Assembly: GCA_003024985.2 (NCBI GenBank)
Contig: PXIH01S0051618.1
Length of the DNA: 13,045 nt
Source of the DNA: Euperipatoides rowelli
Lineage: Eukaryota > Onychophora > Udeonychophora > Euonychophora > Peripatopsidae
Reading direction: 5' to 3' (one strand)
The position numbers and the translations under genes were made by a program. Every line of letters starts with the position of its first letter. The stretch's first letter is position 1. Positions 7,840-13,045 of the stretch are shown piece after piece. The notes under the pieces were generated by a model. The model was not told the DNA's origin. It was given only the letters and a program-made list of their open reading frames with translations, and searched no databases.

Positions 7840-8532
7840 CCCCTTATTTGCGGAAGACATTAATTGCCGGTTTCACAGACAGTTCCAGTTTTGCGAAAGA
7901 CGTTTAAAAACGTCTTAATGAGAAATATTAATATTTACTTTTTTTTTTTCAGTTTAATAACATTTAAAGGCCTAATTAATATATTTTTATGTTTTCTAAA
8001 TAATAATTAATCAATATAAATATGTTAATTTACAGAATATAATTTTAAATGTTGCTATTTGCAAACATAAAATAATATACAGTAAATGGCTGCAGACAGT
8101 AATTGTTTACATCATTGACTGCCTTTACAAACTCCCGCGCTGGTCGTAATAGTATCTCTTTGAAAATTCGCATATTTTATTACATTTTGAAAATTATTTA
8201 TTCACTTATTTTAGATTTATAACAAAATTAGCAAAAAAATATGATAAAATTAACAAATGTTAGCATTAGGAGGAAAAAAAATGTCATTATTTTCTTTTTC
8301 CATTTTTTAATAGATTGCTAGATTTAGTTTTTGTTTACAAAATAAAAAATAAATTAATAATCAATTACAGATTATGGTAGGGAATTTAATTATCTTTCCA
8401 ATGATGTATAACATTTCAAATTTCAAAAAGAATTTAGCTGTTTTATATAATAAACTAAATAATATGTCAAAATAGTCTAAATAGTGACGCAAATTGGGAA
8501 CAAACCTTCATTCACAGTACGCAGCTAAAGGG
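7840..8532. mobile_element. piggyBac-like non-autonomous element (693 bp)
   Basis: It is flanked by TTAA at 7836-7839 and 8533-8536 and has inverted ends ccccttatttgcggaag and, from the right, ccctttagctgcgtact (12 of 17 aligned positions). A perfect 9-bp palindrome (aagacgttt/aaacgtctt, 7897-7916) lies just inside the left end. The interior is AT-rich and non-coding. An equally good right end at 9229 means the true element could instead extend to 9229. Confidence 0.6.
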
Positions 8533-8536
8533 TTAA

Positions 8537-9229
8537 AAAAATATTCTATAACAAAAAATTTCAACCTTAATAGGCAATTATAGCTTAAGTTAAAAACAAA
8601 AAAAAAATAATCATTTGCTCAATCCTATTTGTAAACAATATTGCCAAAGAATCCCATATGGTAGAATTAAATAGGCTACTCTGTTTAAAAGACAATTGTT
8701 CATATTTTAGTTGATGAAAGTAGTTCAGAAAACTATCCCTCTTAATCCCTTCCTCATACCATACACACATACCGTATATCTATAGGCTTGTTTACACCTA
8801 TACTGAACAGGTCTCCGATTAGTTTTATTTTGTTTTGTAAATAAATAATTTTTTGAATAATACGGTAATGTTTTCTTGATCCAAACATTAACATTTTCCA
8901 AGCACATGATTTTGATTTATACAGTTTACTAATTCAATAATTGATCTTATATACAGTATGTAGAGTACTTTTCTATTAATTAGTATCTGCTGTATTATTT
9001 TCTTGCCATGAAGCAATATTGTATCGATGGTCTGAATATTATAAATATTAAAAATATTTTATTTTGGTTTAGCTAATAGGATTATGTAGGCTATATCTTT
9101 AAAGAAAAGATTGTGTTGAATTAATGTGGGGGGAAAACTTTGTTTTTTTTTTTAATAGGCCTATTTGTAATTTCCCCACTAGTATCTTAAGAACAAAATA
9201 ATTCTAAAATGACTTTGGCAGCTAAAGGG
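8537..9229. mobile_element. Region ending in a second piggyBac-like terminus
   Basis: The end ggcagctaaaggg (9217-9229) followed by TTAA (9230-9233) repeats the terminus at 8524-8532. No clear matching left end was found in 8537-9229, so this may be a solo end, a tandem or nested insertion, or the true right end of the element starting at 7840. Two short minus-strand open frames at 8585-8907 show no recognisable family. Confidence 0.4.
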
Positions 9230-9233
9230 TTAA

Positions 9234-9780
9234 AAGTTAAACAACATTTTCCTATTCAGTATTATTACCTAGATTTAATAGCATTACAATTTGTTTTTCT
9301 TAAATCAATTCATAATCAGAAAATTTGTATAAGTAAAGAAATGAATATTTAATAATATAATATAAAGCAGTGGTAAATTGATTTGTTCAGCATCAACAAC
9401 TTCAAATAAAGAAACAGCCTACATTATATATAGACTAATATAATATATAACGTGAGTACATATTTTGTAATTCTTAACTGTTTTTAACCAGACTTGAATA
9501 ATAAACAAAAAAAAAAAAATTAAACGACTTGAATCGATCATGTTACATAAGAACAAAAATATATCAGGCAGGATATTTATTTATTTGTGATCAGGCCTGG
9601 GAAGAAAAACAGATTTTAAAGAGCCCATTCAAACCAATGACTTAACTATCATTACCTCCTCCCCTAATTTTTTTTTTTTTTTTTTAACATTTTCAATTGA
9701 TTTTAGTAGCATTCTTCTAGCCTATAGATGAGTTCCTGAGTTAGTAGTTACTAACTAAAATAATAAAATACAGCTATACC
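9234..9780. other. Non-coding AT-rich stretch
   Basis: No gene is visible. It contains poly-A (about 9508-9520), a long T run (about 9669-9685) and alternating ta tracts near 9355 and 9425-9450. Confidence 0.45.
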
Positions 9781-10190
9781 CAGTGGTGTATGGTGAAACT
9801 TTTTTTCTGGAGGGTTGTAAAAATATTTTGATGTGGTGGACTGGTGGTGTTTTTGTTTTGTTTTGTTTTTTGTTTTTTTGTTGTTTTTGTTTTTTTTTTG
9901 GGGGGGGGGGGGCTGGGATGGGTTGTATGGACATTTTGTTAAGAAAAAAAGACAAAGTATATTTTTCAATCTAATTATTTTGGTAAACTTTTTTTTTTTG
10001 GTTGTATGGACATTTTGATATCCGTTAATCGATACTTCACACTTGTACCATTATAAGAGATGGTCAACTTTATATTAAGTACGGTACCTACATTCTTGGT
10101 TGGGCAATACTTCAGGGAGTGGGGGGGCTCAACCCCCAAACCTTGCTCCCCCCCCCCCCTCCACCATATGCCCTTGGCTATGGAAAACAA
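9781..10190. mobile_element. Degraded repeat with cagtggtgta end and G/C tracts
   Basis: The left end reads cagtggtgtatggtgaaac. The right end, read in reverse, starts ccatagccaagggcatatgg, then tgg and a G tract. Ends of the type cagtggcgta...ccaggggcatatgg are familiar in animal repeats, and this looks like a decayed copy; the superfamily is not certain. Inside are a (gtttt)n-like run (9848-9898), G13 (9900-9912), C12 (10148-10159) and two copies of ggttgtatggacattttg (about 9921 and 10000). Open frames here on both strands merely read homopolymers. Confidence 0.45.
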
Positions 10191-10199
10191 TTAGAATCA

Positions 10200-11008
10200 T
10201 ATAAACAAAAAAGCTGAAAATATTTTAACCAGTGCTCACATTCTGTAAATAGATTTCCAGTTGTGTTTTAAAAATCACCATTTTAATATGGTATATGGTA
10301 ATTAATCAGTCATTCTAATAAATTTTCTCACACTTCCTGAGATAGAAATACCTGACATTAAGAAATATTAGCAAGATATTAGGTTAGGCATCCTTTAACA
10401 CCAGCCTGAATATTCTCATACCCTGCCTAGCAAACATTAATACTTGCTGAGTATCTACTAGAAACAAAAGATTAGTCTAATATTTTTTAATCTGCAGTTA
10501 ATCAAATTAGGTCATGTGATTACTGGGAAAACAATAATAGTAGCCTACTGTAATAATTAGGCTTTAATAAAATAGTTTTATTACTTTCATTAGCTACATG
10601 TTATCTTTAGGCTAGCATGTTTATCTTTTAGTTTTCAATATTATGTTACCTATCATAAAACTGTCAGATTTCTAACAGAGAAAGCTGATTAGTTTCTTAC
10701 AAATTACTTGCAGTGTGGTATAAATCTTAAGCCGTCTGTAATATTCAATCTGATAAAAATGTAATAAATAGGTTTACTATCTAGTTGAGAGTCAGAACAT
10801 TTATAATAGTCTAAAATTGTTATAATTTAGAAAGTGTAACAATAGGTGATTCATTTGTCATCTTTTTAAATATACTAGTTTTAAAATATTATAGTGAAAC
10901 TGAATATATTTAAAGGGTAAGTATCAGCTAAAACAACTTATTTAGCCTATATATATATCAGTAACTTGGCATTTTTGTGAATAGGAAATTTAAAAAAATA
11001 AATTGTGT
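10200..11008. other. Non-coding AT-rich stretch
   Basis: No supported gene, RNA or transposon border. Several tagcct/aggcta motifs occur (10541, 10559, 10608, 10944), plus a short ta dinucleotide tract near 10950. Confidence 0.45.
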
Positions 11009-11355
11009 TGGAACAATTAGCAACTAAAGTAGAACATTTAGTAACTAAAGTGGAACATTTAATGACTAAAGCGGAACATTTAGTGACTAAAGTGGAACCT
11101 TGAGCAACTAAAGTGGGACATTCAGTGAGTAAAGCGGAACATTTAATGACTAAAGCAGAATATTTAGTGACTAAAGTGGGACATTTAGTGACTAAAGTGG
11201 GACATTCATTGACTAAAGTGGGACATTTAGTGACTAAAGCGGGACATTTAACGACTAAAGCAGACATTTAGTGACTTAAGTGGGACATTTAACAACTAAA
11301 GTGGGACATTTAGTGAGTAAAGCGGGACATTTAGTGACTAAGAGGGACTTTTAGC
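11009..11355. repeat. Minisatellite, 21-bp unit, 16 copies
   Basis: Sixteen units run from 11022 to 11355, preceded by a partial copy at 11009-11021. The core is gactaaagtgggacattta plus two variable bases. Units 12 (11253-11272) and 16 (11336-11355) are 20 bp. Variation is mostly transitions at a few positions (agtggg/agcggg, gact/aact/gagt). Because 21 is divisible by three, the minus strand stays open from 11267 down to 10947 and would encode heptads such as KCPTLVT. The open frame ends upstream at the first 20-bp unit. I regard it as a repeat by-product, not a gene: it has no non-repeat domain and no other evidence of expression. Confidence 0.95.
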
Positions 11356-11393
11356 TAATTAAGTTAACTTATGCCTATTAATTTCAATTTTAA

Positions 11394-11849
11394 CACTTTC
11401 TGCAGGCACTAACATTTTTTTTACTTGGCAAGCTCTCCAGACTGCCATAATTTAGCCTTTTGTAAAAAAAAAATAGTTATTCCTTTAATTTAGTTCAAAT
11501 CATTTTTATTATTGATATTCTTAACACTAATTAATTGTTTTATTAGTGGTGAAAAAATTAAGTCTCTGGCTTTATTAAAAAAAAAACTTGCCATTATCAA
11601 AACCAGCCAGGAAAACAAATAAAATTATGCATCTTAAAGACTTGAAAAATTATAAATACGTCATTAAAAATGATTTAAACTGTCATCTATTAAAGTGACA
11701 TAACTACAGAACAATACTATAACAATTAAAAGTGTATGCGTTTGCTAAAAATAAATAACAAGAGTAAACTGAATGACCGATCTATCTCGGGCATAGGATT
11801 CGCGTCTTTATAAAATGCCTGAGGTATATCGGGCGTCGGCCGCGAAGTG
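11394..11849. mobile_element. Candidate piggyBac-like MITE (456 bp)
   Basis: TTAA at 11390-11393 and 11850-11853 flank ends reading cactttctgcaggcac and, from the right, cacttcgcggccgacg. Near the right end is an imperfect stem: gaccgatctatctcgggcat (11775-11794) with atgcctgaggtatatcgggc onward (11815-11837). This GC-rich subterminal hairpin contrasts with the AT-rich interior. There is no coding content. The ends agree only modestly, so the left border is the weaker claim; the right border is well supported. Confidence 0.45.
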
Positions 11850-11853
11850 TTAA

Positions 11854-12377
11854 ATAACTTTTCTAATTTAAATTGCAATATTTATTGAAAGACAGGTTTT
11901 GTTTCATCTTAATACTCATTTATACTTTTACAGAACAGAACAAGTTTCTGATCCATTTTGATCCATCTTGTAAAACGAAGATGTGTTTGTAAGTTTGTTC
12001 ATAGTTTTCTGTAGTCTGGGTCTGTAACCAATGAAATTGCTTCATACACAATAAAAATCATATTCTTCTTATTTCCAACAGCACTGTTAAATGGTTTTTA
12101 GTTTTAAGCGTCAAAATGATTTCCAATAAACATCCAGTATTGTGTAAATATTTTATTTTTGCTCTATTTACTACTTTATGGAAATCCATAAATATTATCA
12201 ATAGAGACAAGAACAATGATGTTCCTAGTCCTACTCTATTTACAAAACCTAAATAGGATTCATTTCCAGTCAAACAGGCCTACGTAAATATTGTATTTTT
12301 CCAATAATTATGGACGATGATGGATGACTACAGTATCCGTTTTTTAATTGTGCTGCCTGATTTAAGCAGTTCACATG
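11854..12377. other. Non-coding AT-rich stretch
   Basis: No gene or repeat border is supported. A short direct repeat tgatccat occurs twice near 11949-11965. The minus-strand open frame at 12058-12273 has no recognisable family. Confidence 0.45.
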
Positions 12378-12527
12378 ATTTTACGAGAACTATCCATACT
12401 TTATGCAATGTATAAAACATTGCATAGAAGTGCTAATGAATCTTTATGTATTTAACTTAAAGATTCATTAGTACTTCTATGCAATGTTTTATACATTGCA
12501 TAAAGTATGGATAGTTCTCTGTAAAAT
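12378..12527. repeat. Near-perfect 150-bp foldback (69/70-nt arms)
   Basis: The left arm (12378-12446) and right arm (12458-12527) are reverse complements apart from one 1-nt indel and one transition, with an 11-nt loop (12447-12457). Each arm also contains its own perfect palindrome, atgcaatgt...acattgcat around a 5-nt spacer. In plus-strand RNA the transition is a G-U wobble, so the hairpin would be paired along its whole length except for one bulge. It is either a recent foldback MITE or a long hairpin RNA source; the sequence does not decide between them. Confidence 0.95.
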
Positions 12528-12577
12528 TATTATTTTCTGTTGTCCAGATTTGTTTTGCAATAAAATTATTTTTAGAT

Positions 12578-12900
12578 TAGTCTTGGGTCGTTCATGAATG
12601 AACTAGTTCATTTCTATGACTCACTCTTCACTCATGAAAAAAACACTTTGTTCACTCACACTACCATGATCAAAATAATATCTTTATTATTGCTCATTAA
12701 TTGCTAAATTTTCAACAAGTGTTTCTTTCACCACAATAATTGTAGCTTAAATATAAAACATTATACATTCTCTTACTATTAATCTACATTGTTATCCAAA
12801 TATAACTACTTGAACAAGGGCTCATATATGCCGGCTCATATGAACGACTCATTGGAGAACGAGTTGAACAAACTCACTATAAAAAGAATGATAGAACTAA
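12578..12900. mobile_element. Candidate hAT-like repeat with gtcgttcatgaa arms
   Basis: The left end reads tagtcttgggtcgttcatga, followed by the perfect 14-bp palindrome atgaactagttcat (12598-12611) and repeated actcac motifs. Around 12835-12880 the opposite orientation occurs: tcatatgaacgactcattgg, then gaacgagttgaacaaactca. The paired gtcgttcat/atgaacgac blocks act like inverted arms. A right terminus matching the left end was not found, and the open frame at 12789-13013 only reads through this repeat. Confidence 0.4.
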
Positions 12901-12956
12901 GTAGTATTTTACATAGTCTACTAATTGCTCAAATGGAAAAATGTGTTGACCATATA

Positions 12957-13045
12957 CAGTGTCGGCCATGCTTCCCTTTAGGCCCACGGCTGAGAATGGT
13001 CAAGGGCCCTTGACCCCAGAGCCGTAGCAAGCCTTTTTTAAATTT
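12957..13045. repeat. GC-rich palindromic repeat end
   Basis: A perfect 18-bp palindrome, ggtcaagggcccttgacc (12998-13015), lies inside a second pair of arms acggct (12986-12991) and agccgt (13020-13025). The sequence shifts sharply to GC-rich here. It looks like the end of a dispersed repeat that continues to the right, beyond the window. Confidence 0.6.

Noticed and set aside
9751-10190. Overlapping open frames on both strands with proline/lysine or glycine/phenylalanine runs
   Set aside because: They are translations of G, C and T homopolymers inside a repeat.
10947-11267. 106-codon heptad-repeat protein
   Set aside because: It is best explained by a 21-bp minisatellite; there is no unique domain and the frame is lost at the 20-bp units. 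Kept as a finding, not as a gene.
11009-11355. CRISPR-like array
   Set aside because: Units are contiguous 21-bp tandem copies with no unique spacers, and the context is animal DNA.
12789-13013. 74-codon plus-strand open frame
   Set aside because: It spans two different repeat remnants and ends within a palindrome; no family is recognisable.
1-13045. tRNA, rRNA or other structured RNA genes
   Set aside because: No cloverleaf with conserved A and B box sequences and no rRNA-like segment was recognised on either strand.

Overview
This is AT-rich, intergenic-type DNA from an animal genome. It has long A and T homopolymers, many degraded transposon ends, a minisatellite and stem-loop repeats. 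It shows no bacterial operon structure and no intact protein-coding gene. The very frequent motif tagcct/aggcta and its palindromic form taggccta, together with a Ty3/Gypsy gag-pol relic and hAT, pogo/Tigger and piggyBac-type termini, suggest an aquatic metazoan. I recall taggccta being frequent in some echinoderm, crustacean, mollusc and fish sequences, but I cannot choose among them from the sequence alone.

Layout. Positions 1-100 hold a GC-richer block with three copies of ggaaccggaa plus CRE-, nuclear-receptor- and YY1-like motifs. Positions 506-1780 hold a dead Ty3/Gypsy gag to protease fragment, split at a TTAA by a 302-bp piggyBac-like MITE (1062-1363). Positions 1800-4250 are mostly featureless AT-rich DNA with a strong hairpin (2174-2223), a diverged direct repeat (2041/2741) and a possible hAT end (about 2941-3042). 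Positions 4266-4555 look like a short hAT-type MITE rich in ccggaa. Then come a perfect 36-bp tandem duplication (4687-4758) and a 35-bp-armed inverted repeat (5303-5422). Positions 5561-5630 and 7351-7425 are two copies of one dispersed repeat.

Positions 6669-7273 are a non-autonomous hAT element containing a Tigger-like element, probably itself inserted into an older repeat. Positions 7840-8532 are a piggyBac-like element flanked by TTAA, with another matching right end at 9229. Positions 9781-10190 are a guanine/cytosine-tract repeat. Positions 11009-11355 are a minisatellite of a 21-bp unit repeated 16 times. Positions 11394-11849 are a third piggyBac-like MITE. Positions 12378-12527 are a nearly perfect foldback with 69/70-nt arms. 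The window ends with hAT-like and palindromic repeat material (12578-13045).

The only convincing protein homology is the gag-pol relic; the other open frames are short, low-complexity or inside repeats. Nothing here forms a cooperating gene system. I see no evidence for an undescribed enzymatic or defence system. The most interesting items are the long near-perfect hairpin, the nested-insertion record and the heptad-encoding minisatellite.
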